This document shows positions 17,834 to 27,856 of a stretch of DNA of 64,000 bases, in pieces (position 1 is the first letter of the stretch; every line of letters begins with the position of its first letter). This stretch comes from JAAYRG01 sp964643255 (GTDB taxonomy: Bacteria; Bacillota; Clostridia; Lachnospirales; Lachnospiraceae), in the NCBI GenBank assembly GCA_964643255.1, contig CAZXSM010000001.1:1-64000 (forward strand), read 5' to 3'. The translations under genes and the position numbers were made by a program. Under the pieces are notes generated by a model. The model was given only the letters and a program-made list of their open reading frames with translations, searched no databases and was not told where the DNA came from.

Positions 17834-19072
17834 TCAAATCCTATGAATAAACAATCCACTCCGTAACTTTGGTTCAAACCAGGTAGACTTGGGAGGCATT
17901 AACTTTCCTGCATCAGAAACTGCAAACAAGTCCTCCATACTAGTCGGATACATAGAAAAGGCTATCTCCATATCATCTGCTACTCTTTTTTCTAGTTCTT
18001 GTAATCCCCTAATACCACCAATAAAATCAATTCTGTCATCAGTTTTTGGATTTTTCACCCCTAATATAGGATCCAGAATATAATCTTGTAAAATAGATAC
18101 ATCCAAAGAAGCAACTGGATCTTTCGCATCTACAAGTCCATCCTTTATACGAAGTTCAAACCATACTCTATCAAGATACATTCCAAAAGTGCCCTTGCTA
18201 GATGGTAAGTAGGGAATTTGTCCCTGTTCTTCTATAATAAAATTTTCACTTATTTTATACAAAATTTCATTTTCTGAATTACCATTCAAATCCATTACTA
18301 CTCGGTTATATGGTTGAATCAAGAGCTCATCATCTGGAAATAAAACTGATAAAAAGAAATTAAACTCTTCACTTCCATCATAGTCAGGATTTTCTTGTCT
18401 TCTCATTTGACCAACACGAACTGCAGAAGCAGTTCTATGATGTCCATCAGCAATATATATACTATCCATCTTGGCAAATATATCTTTAATTTTTTCAATA
18501 TCATTTTCTTCTTTAACTATCCAAACATTATGACTTATACCATCTGGCGAATTAAAACTATATAGTTTATCGTCTTTTTTTACTTGTTCTACTATTCTTT
18601 TTATTTCATCTTGTGCTTTATAAGCTAAGAAAATAGGCCCTGTTTGTGCATCAAGTGCATCTACATGATTAATTCGGTCTATTTCCTTTTCTTTTCTAGT
18701 ATTTTCATGTTTTTTAATAACACCTTTTTCATAATCATCTATTGAAGCACATGCTACAATTCCTGTTTGTGATCTTCCATCCATAATTAGCTCATATATA
18801 TAAAAATAATCTTCCTCATCTTGAATGAATTCACCTTGATCAATCATAGAATACAAAGTATCTCTTGCCTTTGCATAAACTTGCGGATCATAGGTATCTA
18901 CATCATCACTAAACTGAGTTTCAGCCCTATCAATTTTTAAAAATGATAAAGGTTCTTTAGATACTTCTTCTTTAGCCTCTGTCCTATTATAAACATCGTA
19001 AGGAAGTGCTGCTATTTGATGTGCAATATCTTTTCTAGGCCTAACAGCCTTAAAGGGTTTTATTATAGCCAT
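17834..19072 (-). CDS. DUF1015-family protein
   Basis: 412 residues, soluble. Family features: N-terminal IIKPFKAVRPRKD and ALPYDVYNRTEA, and the central ADGHHRTASAVRVG. The start ATG at 19072 is set by AAGGAGG; an in-frame ATG 45 bases upstream has no such site. It follows serC and serA on the same strand, a grouping seen in other Clostridia and suggestive of a role tied to serine or phosphoserine metabolism. The activity is not established by the sequence. A terminator-like hairpin separates it from serA. Confidence 0.9.
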   Translation of the reverse strand: MAIIKPFKAVRPRKDIAHQIAALPYDVYNRTEAKEEVSKEPLSFLKIDRAETQFSDDVDTYDPQVYAKARDTLYSMIDQGEFIQDEEDYFYIYELIMDGRSQTGIVACASIDDYEKGVIKKHENTRKEKEIDRINHVDALDAQTGPIFLAYKAQDEIKRIVEQVKKDDKLYSFNSPDGISHNVWIVKEENDIEKIKDIFAKMDSIYIADGHHRTASAVRVGQMRRQENPDYDGSEEFNFFLSVLFPDDELLIQPYNRVVMDLNGNSENEILYKISENFIIEEQGQIPYLPSSKGTFGMYLDRVWFELRIKDGLVDAKDPVASLDVSILQDYILDPILGVKNPKTDDRIDFIGGIRGLQELEKRVADDMEIAFSMYPTSMEDLFAVSDAGKLMPPKSTWFEPKLRSGLFIHRI

Positions 19073-19094
19073 AATTTTCCTCCTTATTTTTATA

Positions 19095-19132
19095 AAACTC
19101 CACATAAAGATTAACATCTAAATGTGGAGTTT
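19095..19132 (-). terminator. Terminator-like hairpin between serA and the DUF1015 gene
   Basis: Perfect 11-bp stem (arm AAACTCCACAT on the plus strand) followed on the minus strand by TTTTATAAAAAT, just before the DUF1015 ribosome binding site. It may end or reduce serC-serA transcription before DUF1015. Confidence 0.75.
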
Positions 19133-19147
19133 ATCAACAAATTATTC

Positions 19148-20308
19148 TTATAAAGTTCTAACTTTTAGTACTCCTTCAATATCTTGTATTTTTCTTATTG
19201 ATTCTTTGCAAAAAGGAGTATCCATATCAACTATTGTGTATGCATTATTTCCTTTACTCTTATTTACTAGATTAGAGATATTAATATCCCTTTCTCCAAA
19301 TATACTAGTTACCTTGTTAAGCATTTGTGGTATGTTTTTATGGATGATTGTTATACGATTTCCACTAGTAAGCTTACCAGCATCAACATCAGGAAAGTTA
19401 ACTGAATTCTTTATGTTACCATTTTCAATATAGTCCTTAACCTGATTTACAGCCATAACTGCACAATTTTCTTCTGATTCACTAGTTGATGCACCAAGAT
19501 GAGGAGTTGCTATGGTATTCTTTGTTTTAGCAATCTCAGTTGTTGGGAAATCGGTAACATATTTACCTACCTTGCCACTGTTAAGAGCTTCTATTATATC
19601 TTCATCATTTACTAGTGTGTTTCTAGCATAATTTAATATGATTACTCCATCTTTCATAGTTTCTATAGAGTCCTTATTAATCATGCCCGTTGTACCTTCA
19701 TTTGCGGGAACATGGAGAGTAATATAATCACATTCTTTAAATATTTCTTCCTTAGTATTAACATGAATGATATGTCTAGATACATTCCAAGCATGATCTA
19801 GGGAAATATATGGGTCGTATCCATAAACGTCCATCCCTAAACGAATACCAATATTAGCAACTAAAACACCAATTGCACCCAGTCCAATAACTCCTAATTT
19901 CTTCCCTTTAATCTCATGACCTGTAAATTGTTTCTTTGCTTTCTCTAAAGATTTTAATAAATCTGGATCATCTTTGTTTTCTTCTACCCAATTAATCCCA
20001 CCTATTATATCACGTGATGCTAGAATTAAACCTGCAATAACCATTTCTTTAACACCATTAGCATTAGCTCCTGGCGTATTAAATACAACTATACCTTGAT
20101 CTGAACATTTGTCAATCGGAATATTGTTAACACCTGCACCTGCACGAGCAATTACATTAAGGTCTTCAGGTAGGTCCATGTCATGCATTGATGCACTTCT
20201 TACTAATACAATCTCTGCTTCCTTAATATTATCTACTTTTGTATATTTATCGCCAAACAGCTTAAGTCCTTCTTCTGAAATAGGATTTAAGCATGTATAA
20301 TTTCCCAT
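19148..20308 (-). CDS. serA: D-3-phosphoglycerate dehydrogenase
   Basis: First step of serine synthesis: oxidises 3-phosphoglycerate to 3-phosphohydroxypyruvate with NAD+. 386 residues. Substrate domain with ARAGAGVNNIP and GANANGVKEM, NAD-binding domain with GLGAIGVLVAN, the catalytic Arg/Glu/His region ending ATPHLGASTSES, and a C-terminal ACT domain (from about residue 315, RITIIHKNIPQMLNKV) that usually senses serine. GGAGG precedes ATG 20308. It follows serC after 71 bases. Confidence 0.96.
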   Translation of the reverse strand: MGNYTCLNPISEEGLKLFGDKYTKVDNIKEAEIVLVRSASMHDMDLPEDLNVIARAGAGVNNIPIDKCSDQGIVVFNTPGANANGVKEMVIAGLILASRDIIGGINWVEENKDDPDLLKSLEKAKKQFTGHEIKGKKLGVIGLGAIGVLVANIGIRLGMDVYGYDPYISLDHAWNVSRHIIHVNTKEEIFKECDYITLHVPANEGTTGMINKDSIETMKDGVIILNYARNTLVNDEDIIEALNSGKVGKYVTDFPTTEIAKTKNTIATPHLGASTSESEENCAVMAVNQVKDYIENGNIKNSVNFPDVDAGKLTSGNRITIIHKNIPQMLNKVTSIFGERDINISNLVNKSKGNNAYTIVDMDTPFCKESIRKIQDIEGVLKVRTL

Positions 20309-20379
20309 ATATATCCTCCTGTCAATTAAAATATTAATGTAATAAACCTGTTATAAGGATTTATTAACAGAAATATTTT

Positions 20380-21449
20380 TTAATTATTACTTTCAAATTC
20401 TTTCATAAATTCTACTAATGCTTCTACACCTTCTATAGGCATTGCATTGTAGATACTTGCACGCATACCACCAACTGTTCTATGGCCTTTTAAGTTTTCC
20501 AATCCAGCTTTCTCAGCTTCCTTAATAAACTTAGCATCAAGGTCCTTATCACCAGTTACAAATGGTACATTCATAAGTGAACGGTCTTTTTTAACAACTG
20601 TTCCTTTAAATAATTCACTTTGATCTAAGAAATCATATAAAATATTAGCTNNNNNNNNNNCATTCCTTCTAAACCACCACGATTTTCAATCCACTTAAAC
20701 ACTTTTCCACACATATAAATTCCATATGTAGGTGGTGTATTGTATAAGGAACCTTTATCTGCGTGAGTTTTATATTGTAACATAGTAGGAGTACCTTCTA
20801 GTGTTATATCGCTTATTAGGTCTTCACGAATTATAACAATTGTTACACCAGCTGGTCCTACATTCTTTTGAGCACCGCCAAATAATATTCCATACTTACT
20901 AACATCAACTGGTTCTGATAAAAAGCATGAGGATATATCGGAAACTAATAATTTACCTTTTGTGTTAGGTAATGTTTTGAACTTTGTACCGTAAATAGTA
21001 TTGTTTTCACAGATATATACATAATCTGCATCTTCACTAATAGGTAAATCACTACAATCGGGAATATATGTAAAGTTTTTATCTTTTGATGATGCTAACA
21101 CATTTACCTTACCAAACTTTGAAGCTTCTTGGTAGGCTTTATTTGCCCAGTTGCCTGTAATAATAAAATCTGCAACCTTATTCTTCATTAAATTCATTGG
21201 AATCATAGCAAATTGAGTGGATGCTCCACCTTGCAAAAATAAAACCTTATAATTATCTGGTATTTTCATCAAATCTCTTATATCTTGTTCTGCTTCATCA
21301 ATAATATTTTGGAAAGCCTGTGATCGGTGACTCATCTCCATAACAGACATTCCTGTATTATTATAATTGAGCATTTCTTCCGATGCTTCTTGCAAAACCT
21401 CCACTGGTAATACAGCTGGTCCTGCTGAAAAGTTATATACTCTTTCCAT
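20380..21449 (-). CDS. serC: Phosphoserine aminotransferase, contains 10-N gap
   Basis: PLP enzyme of the second serine step. It begins VYNFSAGPAVLPVEVLQEA, contains GNWANKAYQEA and the PLP-lysine region FGGAQKNVGPAGVTIV, and ends with GHRTVGGMRASIYNAMPIEG. The N gap lies between GGLEGM and ILYDFLDQ, where the family has about eight more residues. A true gap of about 26 bases would restore the frame and give a normal length of about 361 residues. GGGAGG precedes ATG 21449. First gene of serC-serA-DUF1015. Confidence 0.96.
20651..20660. other. 10-N assembly gap inside serC
   Basis: Placeholder gap. Flanking protein sequences belong to the same gene, and about 26 real bases are expected from family length and frame. 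Confidence 0.95.
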
Positions 21450-21671
21450 TTAAAAAATCCTCCCTTTGTTGATGAGTAATGTGTTTTCTGAGCTTATATT
21501 TAAAATGGCAATATAAATATATTAGGTCATTTTGACGCTTGACCACTTTAATTAGATACATTATAGAACTTAGTTAAATTTATGTCAAGTAATATGTCTT
21601 TATGAAAAACATTGGATATTATGTTTAATTTTAATGTTTTAATCTTATCTTCAGTATTAAGTACTATGACA

Positions 21672-21698
21672 AAGGTCACTGAATATTTCAGTGACCTT
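21672..21698 (-). terminator. Perfect dyad after ilvB
   Basis: Perfect 12-bp inverted repeat (arm AAGGTCACTGAA) with a TAT loop, 19 bases after the ilvB stop. Probably the ilvD-ilvB terminator, although the T-run is poor. Its symmetry would also suit an operator in front of serC. The rest of the 267-base gap to serC shows no other signal. Confidence 0.7.
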
Positions 21699-21716
21699 AT
21701 AAATCCTCTTATATTA

Positions 21717-23402
21717 TTATTTATTAATATCTTCTTCTGTAATGATTTCGTCAATTGCTGCTCCTGGTGCTACCATTGGCCAAACTTTATCATCACTATC
21801 AATGACACAATCTATTAATACTGGACCATCGAAAGCTAAGGCTTCTTTTAAAACATCTTCTACCTCTTCTTTCTTTCTAATACGAAGTCCTTTTACATTA
21901 ACAGCTTCGGCTAGTTTAACAAAATCTACATTGTTAGGAAGTGTGGTTTCAGAATATCTCTTGTCATAGAACAGGTCTTGCCATTGTCTAACCATACCAA
22001 GTACACTATTATTCATTACTATTTCTATAGTAGGAAGGTTATATCGAGAATAAGTCGCAAGTTCATTCATTGTCATCCTAAAGCATCCATCACCATCTAT
22101 ATTAATAACCTTTTTATCTGGATTGGCAATTTGTGCTCCTATTGAAGCCCCTAAACCAAATCCCATAGTTCCTAAACCTCCAGAAGTTATAAATGTCCTT
22201 GGTCTAGAATATTTATAATACTGGGCAGCCCACATTTGATGTTGACCTACACCAGTTGATATAATTGCATCACCTTTTGTTAGTTCATATAATTTTTCAA
22301 TAATGTAAGGGCCTGTTAAAATGTCTTCCCTATATTTTAGTGGATACTTTTCTTTCTTTTCCATTATTAAGTCTATCCACTCTGAATGGACTTGTTTATT
22401 AAGTCTTTCATTCAATATTTCTAATACAATTTTAATATCACCGATAATTGAATGCTGAGTCTCGATATTCTTATTGATTTCTGCTGGATCTACATCAATA
22501 TGAAGTATCTTTCCATTTCTAGCAAACTTTTTAGCATTGCCAGTAACCCTGTCACTAAATCTTGCTCCAACTGCAATAAGCAAGTCACACTTTGTAACTG
22601 CTATATTGGCACTTTTAGTTCCATGCATTCCAACCATACCTAAATAATGTGGGTGATCACCTGGGAATGCTCCTTTTGCCATTAATGTATCTACTACCGG
22701 TCCATTAACATTCTCGGCAAATTTAAAGACCTCTTCTTGAGAATCAGATGCAATCGTACCACCACCTAGAAAAATTACAGGTTTTTCAGCTTCTTCTATG
22801 ATTTTGATTGCTTCATCAATATCAGAATCTTTAATTGTATTAGTAGGTTTTTCTATAGGTTTTATTTCTTCTCTTACATACTCTGTCGTATTAGCCGTAA
22901 CATCTTTAGCAATATCAACTAATACAGGGCCTGGTCTACCTTTTCTTGCTATGTGAAATGCTCTTCTTATAGTATGTGCTAATTCATCTACATCTTTTAC
23001 CAAAAAACTATATTTAGTAATTGGCATTGTTATACCTGCAATATCAACTTCTTGGAAACTATCTTTACCTAGTAAATCAACTGATACATTACCAGTTATT
23101 GCGACCATAGGTACTGAATCCATATATGCTGTTGCTATTCCTGTTACTAAGTTAGTTGCACCTGGGCCACTAGTTGCTAAGCAAACTCCAACCTTCCCAG
23201 TAGAACGTGCATATCCATCTGCTGCATGAGCAGCTCCTTGTTCATGAGAAGTTAATATGTGAGTTATCTCATCTTGATGACGGTAGAGCTCATCATAGAT
23301 ATTAAGTACCGCACCACCTGGATATCCAAATATAGTATCAACACCCTGTTCCTTCAAACATTCAACTAAAATTTGAGAACCTGTCATTTGCATATTATTC
23401 AC
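21717..23402 (-). CDS. ilvB: Acetolactate synthase large subunit
   Basis: TPP enzyme that condenses two pyruvates (or pyruvate and 2-oxobutyrate) in branched-chain amino acid synthesis. 561 residues. FGYPGGAVLNIYDEL and SHEQGAAHAADGYARSTG near the N-terminus, central FAD-binding region, and GDGCFRMTMNELATYSRYN as TPP-binding motif. AGAGGTG precedes the ATG; it starts 2 bases after the ilvD stop. No small regulatory subunit (ilvN) and no ilvC are adjacent. Confidence 0.96.
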   Translation of the reverse strand: MNNMQMTGSQILVECLKEQGVDTIFGYPGGAVLNIYDELYRHQDEITHILTSHEQGAAHAADGYARSTGKVGVCLATSGPGATNLVTGIATAYMDSVPMVAITGNVSVDLLGKDSFQEVDIAGITMPITKYSFLVKDVDELAHTIRRAFHIARKGRPGPVLVDIAKDVTANTTEYVREEIKPIEKPTNTIKDSDIDEAIKIIEEAEKPVIFLGGGTIASDSQEEVFKFAENVNGPVVDTLMAKGAFPGDHPHYLGMVGMHGTKSANIAVTKCDLLIAVGARFSDRVTGNAKKFARNGKILHIDVDPAEINKNIETQHSIIGDIKIVLEILNERLNKQVHSEWIDLIMEKKEKYPLKYREDILTGPYIIEKLYELTKGDAIISTGVGQHQMWAAQYYKYSRPRTFITSGGLGTMGFGLGASIGAQIANPDKKVINIDGDGCFRMTMNELATYSRYNLPTIEIVMNNSVLGMVRQWQDLFYDKRYSETTLPNNVDFVKLAEAVNVKGLRIRKKEEVEDVLKEALAFDGPVLIDCVIDSDDKVWPMVAPGAAIDEIITEEDINK

Positions 23403-23404
23403 CT

Positions 23405-25078
23405 CTACTCTTCATCTGGTATTCTAAGGATAGCACCCTCATTGGCTGATGAAACCATAGACGCATATCTTCTTAAATAACCTGTTTTTATCTTAGCTTC
23501 TTTAGGTTTCCATTCTTTTCTTCTGCTTTCTAACTCTTCATCTGAAACTTTTAAATTAATTGAGTTATTATTTATATCAATTTGAATTATATCTCCTTCT
23601 TCTACAAGGGCAATTGGGCCACCAACTGCTGCTTCTGGTGAAACATGCCCTATTGAAGCACCTCTTGAAGCACCTGAGAAACGACCATCTGTAATAAGTG
23701 CAACTGTTGAACCTTTACCAATTCCTTGGATTGCAGATGTTGGATTAAGCATTTCTCTCATTCCAGGTCCGCCTTTTGGTCCTTCATACCTAATAACTAT
23801 AACGTCTCCATCTTCAATCTTTCCACCATAGATTGCTTCTATTGCCTCATCTTCACTATCAAAGACCCTTGCTGGTCCTTCATGTTTTAACATTTCTGCA
23901 ACTACAGCTGAACGTTTAACTACACAAGAGTCAGGAGCAATATTACCCTTTAGTACTGCAATTCCACCTGTCTCACTATAAGGATTATCAATTGGTCTTA
24001 TTACTTCTGGGTTTATATTACTTACATTCTCAATGTTCTCTCCCATTGTCTTAGCAGTTACAGTCATTACATCCTTATTTAGTAAATTCTTTTTATCTAA
24101 CTCTTTCATCACTGCATAAACTCCGCCAGCTTCATTTAAATCTTCCATATAAGTTGGACCTGCTGGGGCTAAGTGACAAAGATTTGGAGTTCTTTCACTT
24201 ATTTCATTAGATGTATCTAAATTTATCTTAATGCCTGCTTCATGAGCTATAGCTGGTATGTGTAACATGGTATTAGTTGAACAACCTAGAGCCATGTCAA
24301 CAGTTAAAGCATTTTCAAATGCTTCTTCAGTCATAATATCTCTTGGTTTTATATCTTTTTCTAATAAGTCCATTATTTGCATTCCAGCTTGCTTAGCTAA
24401 GCGTAGTCTTTCTGAATAAACTGCTGGAATAGTTCCGTTGCCTCTAAGACCCATTCCAATAGCTTCTGTTAAGCAATTCATACTATTAGCTGTATACATT
24501 CCTGAACAAGAACCACATGTTGGACAAACATTGTTAGCAAAATTTTCTACTTCTTCACTTGTCATAGTTCCTGCACTATGAGCACCTACGGCTTCAAACA
24601 TACTTGAGAGACTAGTTCTTTCTCCATTTACACGTCCAGCTAACATAGGTCCACCGCTTACAAAGATTGTTGGGATGTTAATTCTTGCTGCTGCCATTAA
24701 TAAGCCTGGTACATTCTTATCACAGTTTGGTACCATAACCAATGCATCAAATGCTTGAGCTCTTGCAACTGCTTCTGTTGAGTCTGCTACAAGTTCTCTT
24801 GTAGGAAGGGAGTAATGCATTCCCTCATGTCCCATAGCAATACCATCACATACTGCAATAGCTGGAAATTCCATTGGAGTTCCACCTGCCATTAGTACAC
24901 CTGTTTTTACTGCTTCTACTATTTTATCTAAATGCATATGTCCTGGAACAACTTCATTATATGAATTAACAATACCTATTAATGGTCTATTTAATTCTTC
25001 TTCTGTTCTTCCTAGGGCACGATACAAGGATCTATTAGGTGCTCTATTTATTCCTTTTTTGGCTATATCACTTCTCAC
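23405..25078 (-). CDS. ilvD: Dihydroxy-acid dehydratase
   Basis: Fe-S enzyme that dehydrates 2,3-dihydroxy acids to the 2-keto acid precursors of valine and isoleucine. 557 residues, normal length. Cluster ligands in NCDKNVPG and CPTCGSCSGMYTANSMNC; C-terminal GRFSGASRGASIGHVSPEAA. First gene of the ilvD-ilvB unit. Confidence 0.97.
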   Translation of the reverse strand: MRSDIAKKGINRAPNRSLYRALGRTEEELNRPLIGIVNSYNEVVPGHMHLDKIVEAVKTGVLMAGGTPMEFPAIAVCDGIAMGHEGMHYSLPTRELVADSTEAVARAQAFDALVMVPNCDKNVPGLLMAAARINIPTIFVSGGPMLAGRVNGERTSLSSMFEAVGAHSAGTMTSEEVENFANNVCPTCGSCSGMYTANSMNCLTEAIGMGLRGNGTIPAVYSERLRLAKQAGMQIMDLLEKDIKPRDIMTEEAFENALTVDMALGCSTNTMLHIPAIAHEAGIKINLDTSNEISERTPNLCHLAPAGPTYMEDLNEAGGVYAVMKELDKKNLLNKDVMTVTAKTMGENIENVSNINPEVIRPIDNPYSETGGIAVLKGNIAPDSCVVKRSAVVAEMLKHEGPARVFDSEDEAIEAIYGGKIEDGDVIVIRYEGPKGGPGMREMLNPTSAIQGIGKGSTVALITDGRFSGASRGASIGHVSPEAAVGGPIALVEEGDIIQIDINNNSINLKVSDEELESRRKEWKPKEAKIKTGYLRRYASMVSSANEGAILRIPDEE

Positions 25079-25186
25079 TTCACATCACCTTTTCTTATAA
25101 TATATTATAAAATATATTGATTACTTTTCATCTTTATCTAATTACAAGTTACATCTTACAAGTTTTTAGTTGATAAAATTTAAATA

Positions 25187-25215
25187 ATTTTATACTCTAT
25201 TGAATGGTTTGTCAA
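25187..25215 (-). promoter_or_regulatory. Promoter of ilvD-ilvB
   Basis: On the minus strand TTGACA (25210-25215) and TAAAAT (25187-25192) with a 17-base spacer, about 110 bases before the ilvD start. Confidence 0.6.
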
Positions 25216-25355
25216 ATATAAAGCTTTTTAAATAAATCAACACTTTAAACTACCATAGTATAAAAGTTGTAAAATGTAAAGTACTTTTTTAAAATCAGAA
25301 CCTAGAACCAAAGACCCGGAAAATACTTTTAGACTATGGAATCTATAATAAAGGA

Positions 25356-25391
25356 AAAGGGGTGGGTAGGATTATGTCCTACCCACCCTTT
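25356..25391 (-). terminator. Terminator of efp
   Basis: GC-rich stem (arm GGGTGGGTAGGA, 12 bp) with a short loop, followed by TTTTCCTTT on the minus strand, 39 bases after the efp stop. Confidence 0.9.
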
Positions 25392-25429
25392 CTTGAATTA
25401 TCACATCTTATCTAGGGTATAAAGGCAAT

Positions 25430-25987
25430 TTATACTCTCTTTAGATATTCTCCTGTCCTTGTATCGATACTAATTTTATCACCAATTTCTACAAATAGTG
25501 GAACGTAGACTTGAGCTCCTGTTTCAACTGTAGCAGGTTTTGTGGCACCGGTTGCTGTGTCACCTTTGAAACCTGGTTCAGTATGGGTAATTTCTAGTTC
25601 AACATTAATTGGTGGTTCAATAGCGAATACTACACCGTTATGGGAAAGAATCTTAACAGTTTCATTTTCTCTAATAAACTTTAATGTATCTCCTATTGCT
25701 TCTTTATCTATTGCTATTTGTTCGAATGTGGTATTATCCATGAAATAGTATAAATCTCCATCTGAATACAAATATTGCATGTCATTACGTTCAATATGGG
25801 CTAACTTAAACTTTTCTTGTGGTCTGAAGGAGTTTTCTACTATACCTCCATGTTTAATATCTTTCATTTTTGTTCTTACAAATGCTGCACCTTTTCCTGG
25901 TTTTACATGTTGGAAATCAATTACTTGGTAAATGCTCCCCTCATACTCAATTGTTAAACCATTTCTAAAATCTCCTGCTGATATCAT
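25430..25987 (-). CDS. efp: Elongation factor P
   Basis: Rescues ribosomes stalled at proline runs. 185 residues with the three OB-like domains of the family. The tip loop reads KPGKGAAFVR, where Lys32 is the residue modified or used at the peptidyl-transferase centre. C-terminal ISIDTRTGEYLKRV matches the family end. GGAGG precedes ATG 25987. Located after aroQ on the same strand with a 252-base gap that shows no other signal, and ending in its own terminator. Confidence 0.97.
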   Translation of the reverse strand: MISAGDFRNGLTIEYEGSIYQVIDFQHVKPGKGAAFVRTKMKDIKHGGIVENSFRPQEKFKLAHIERNDMQYLYSDGDLYYFMDNTTFEQIAIDKEAIGDTLKFIRENETVKILSHNGVVFAIEPPINVELEITHTEPGFKGDTATGATKPATVETGAQVYVPLFVEIGDKISIDTRTGEYLKRV

Positions 25988-26239
25988 ATTCTGTTCCTCC
26001 TAATATTGCGTATTACCAATCTTAGTAATCTTTAAAAGCTCTTTAATTTAAAAAATACTTATATAATCTAATAAGTTCTAATAAATCAGACTAAAATATA
26101 TAATCCTTATAAATCTGTTAAAAATCACATCTTTAACTTATTAATAGTTTATATTAGACTAAGGCTTTTTTCAACTATTATTTATTACTACAAGCTATCA
26201 TTGGCTAAGTCAAAAGTTGATAATCTTATTTATTCTCTT

Positions 26240-26677
26240 CTACTTATAAACTAAGGCTATAATAGCATCAATAGCTAATATATAGCCATTTAACCCTAAT
26301 CCACTTATTTGCCCATCACAAGCTGGTGTAGTTACACAAGTTTGACGGAATTTTTCCCGTTTATAAATATTAGATATATGTACCTCTATTTTAGGAATTC
26401 TAATAGAAGTAAGAGCATCTCTAATTGCGTAACTATAATGGGTAAATGCTCCTGGATTAATTATTATTCCATCAGTTTCATCATAATAGGCCTCTTGAAT
26501 CCGGTCTATAATCTCACCTTCATGATTGCTCTGAAATATATTCACTTCCAAGCTAGCTTGTTTTGCCTTTTCTTCAATCAAATTGACAAGGTGGTCATAA
26601 TTGTTTGTTCCATATACTTCCTTTTCTCGTATACCTAGAAAGTTAATATTAGGACCATTTATCACTAATATTTTCAT
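26240..26677 (-). CDS. aroQ: 3-Dehydroquinate dehydratase, type II
   Basis: Third step of the shikimate pathway. 145 residues, normal for the dodecameric type II enzyme: ILVINGPNINFLGIREKEVYG with the catalytic Tyr, NPGAFTHYSYAIRDAL, and EVHISN followed by YKREKFR with the catalytic His. It overlaps the end of aroK by 4 bases (ATGA), so the two are translationally coupled. Confidence 0.96.
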   Translation of the reverse strand: MKILVINGPNINFLGIREKEVYGTNNYDHLVNLIEEKAKQASLEVNIFQSNHEGEIIDRIQEAYYDETDGIIINPGAFTHYSYAIRDALTSIRIPKIEVHISNIYKREKFRQTCVTTPACDGQISGLGLNGYILAIDAIIALVYK

Positions 26678-27186
26678 AAGTCCTCCAACCTTTCTATTAT
26701 CTCATCCACTATCTTACTAATTGTCTTATTGTTTGTATCTATTATAAGGTCTGCAGCTTTTTCATATATTGGATTTCTCTCTTCTAGTAACTCTTCAATT
26801 CTTTTTTCTGGATCATCTACTGACAACAAGGGACGCTCAATATTAGGATTAAGTCTGGATAATACTGTATCTTTAGATACACTTAAATATATAACTGTAC
26901 CTATTTCTTTCAGATATGGAATATTTTCTTGCCTAACAGAAAGTCCTCCACCTGTTGATACAACTGTATTGCTAAGGTTGTTTGCAAAGTGTTTTACCGT
27001 TTTAGTTTCTAACTTTCTAAAATAGTCTTCTCCCTTTTTCTCGAAGATATCCCCAATGTCCATCTTTTCTTTTTTTCTTATCCACTGGTCTGTGTCAATA
27101 AATTTATAATCCTGTCTCTTAGCTAGTGTTCTCCCTATAGTAGTTTTTCCACTACACATAAACCCTATAAATACAATATTCTTCAT
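26674..27186 (-). CDS. aroK: Shikimate kinase
   Basis: Phosphorylates shikimate with ATP. 170 residues. Walker A is GFMCSGKTT (8-16), with Cys where most homologues have Gly; this should not harm binding but is uncommon. FIDTDQWI follows as substrate site, then STGGG and the lid region with RP. It starts 5 bases after the YqeG-type gene and overlaps aroQ. Confidence 0.95.
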   Translation of the reverse strand: MKNIVFIGFMCSGKTTIGRTLAKRQDYKFIDTDQWIRKKEKMDIGDIFEKKGEDYFRKLETKTVKHFANNLSNTVVSTGGGLSVRQENIPYLKEIGTVIYLSVSKDTVLSRLNPNIERPLLSVDDPEKRIEELLEERNPIYEKAADLIIDTNNKTISKIVDEIIERLEDL

Positions 27187-27191
27187 TTAAC

Positions 27192-27704
27192 TCATCCTTT
27201 TTTCTTAGATAAATATCTCTTGTAAAAATAAATCACAATTTTCTCAAAAAACCTCTTTATAACTATCTGTATTTCTTCCCTTGGACTTATGGGCTCTACC
27301 AAGATATTTTTTATATTAGCATTATTAGCCCCCCATATGTCAGTAAATATCTGGTCTCCTATAAAAATCGTATTATCCTTATTAGTCCCCATCATTTCCA
27401 TAGCTTTATTATAATTTTTTACCAAGGGTTTTTTAGCATCATAAATCATATAACCCTTTATATCCTTATTAAACCTCGTAACTCTCTCCTTGTCATTATT
27501 AGACATAAAGCAAATCTCAAAACCCATATCCATTAAGCCCTTACAAAATGAAACAGCCTCTTGACTAGCATCCGCATCATGTTCTACCAAGGTATTGTCT
27601 ATATCGCTAATAATCCCACGATATCCCTTTCCATATAGCTTTTCAAAATCTACATTCCTATAAACAGACTCGACCCATATCGTAGGATAAAACATCTTAA
27701 ACAT
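27192..27704 (-). CDS. yqeG: YqeG-family HAD phosphatase
   Basis: HAD-superfamily phosphatase of unknown substrate. 170 residues. The nucleophile motif is DIDNTLV (Asp34, Asp36), MSNN is motif II, and FIGDQIFTDIWGAN is motif IV. The end is hydrophobic and basic. In many Firmicutes yqeG lies beside aro genes or ribosome assembly genes; here it heads yqeG-aroK-aroQ. Confidence 0.93.
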   Translation of the reverse strand: MFKMFYPTIWVESVYRNVDFEKLYGKGYRGIISDIDNTLVEHDADASQEAVSFCKGLMDMGFEICFMSNNDKERVTRFNKDIKGYMIYDAKKPLVKNYNKAMEMMGTNKDNTIFIGDQIFTDIWGANNANIKNILVEPISPREEIQIVIKRFFEKIVIYFYKRYLSKKKG

Positions 27705-27856
27705 TTCTTTCTCCTTATAATCTCCTTATATTTTTTTGTCATAAGTTAATTGCACTCGAATATAATTCAACTTTAAAATATTATATCCAAGAAGAAGTCT
27801 TTTTACAACCACTAGGTGCATATCTTATATATAGATATAAGTATATAGGTGAAAAA

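Larger units (their letters stand above)
25079..25429. other. Intergenic region between efp and ilvD
   Basis: 351 bases holding the efp terminator (25356-25391) and the ilvD promoter (25187-25215). No T-box leader: the specifier stem and the conserved GGTGG anti-terminator sequence are not seen. A less AT-rich stretch at about 25296-25345 has no assignable content. Confidence 0.6.

Noticed and set aside
21548..21754. 68-codon open frame on the minus strand running from the ilvB end through the terminator dyad
   Set aside because: It overlaps ilvB in another frame, crosses the terminator and has no ribosome binding site.
25079..25429. T-box or other riboswitch before ilvD
   Set aside because: The conserved T-box sequence and stems are not present; the only strong hairpin is the efp terminator.
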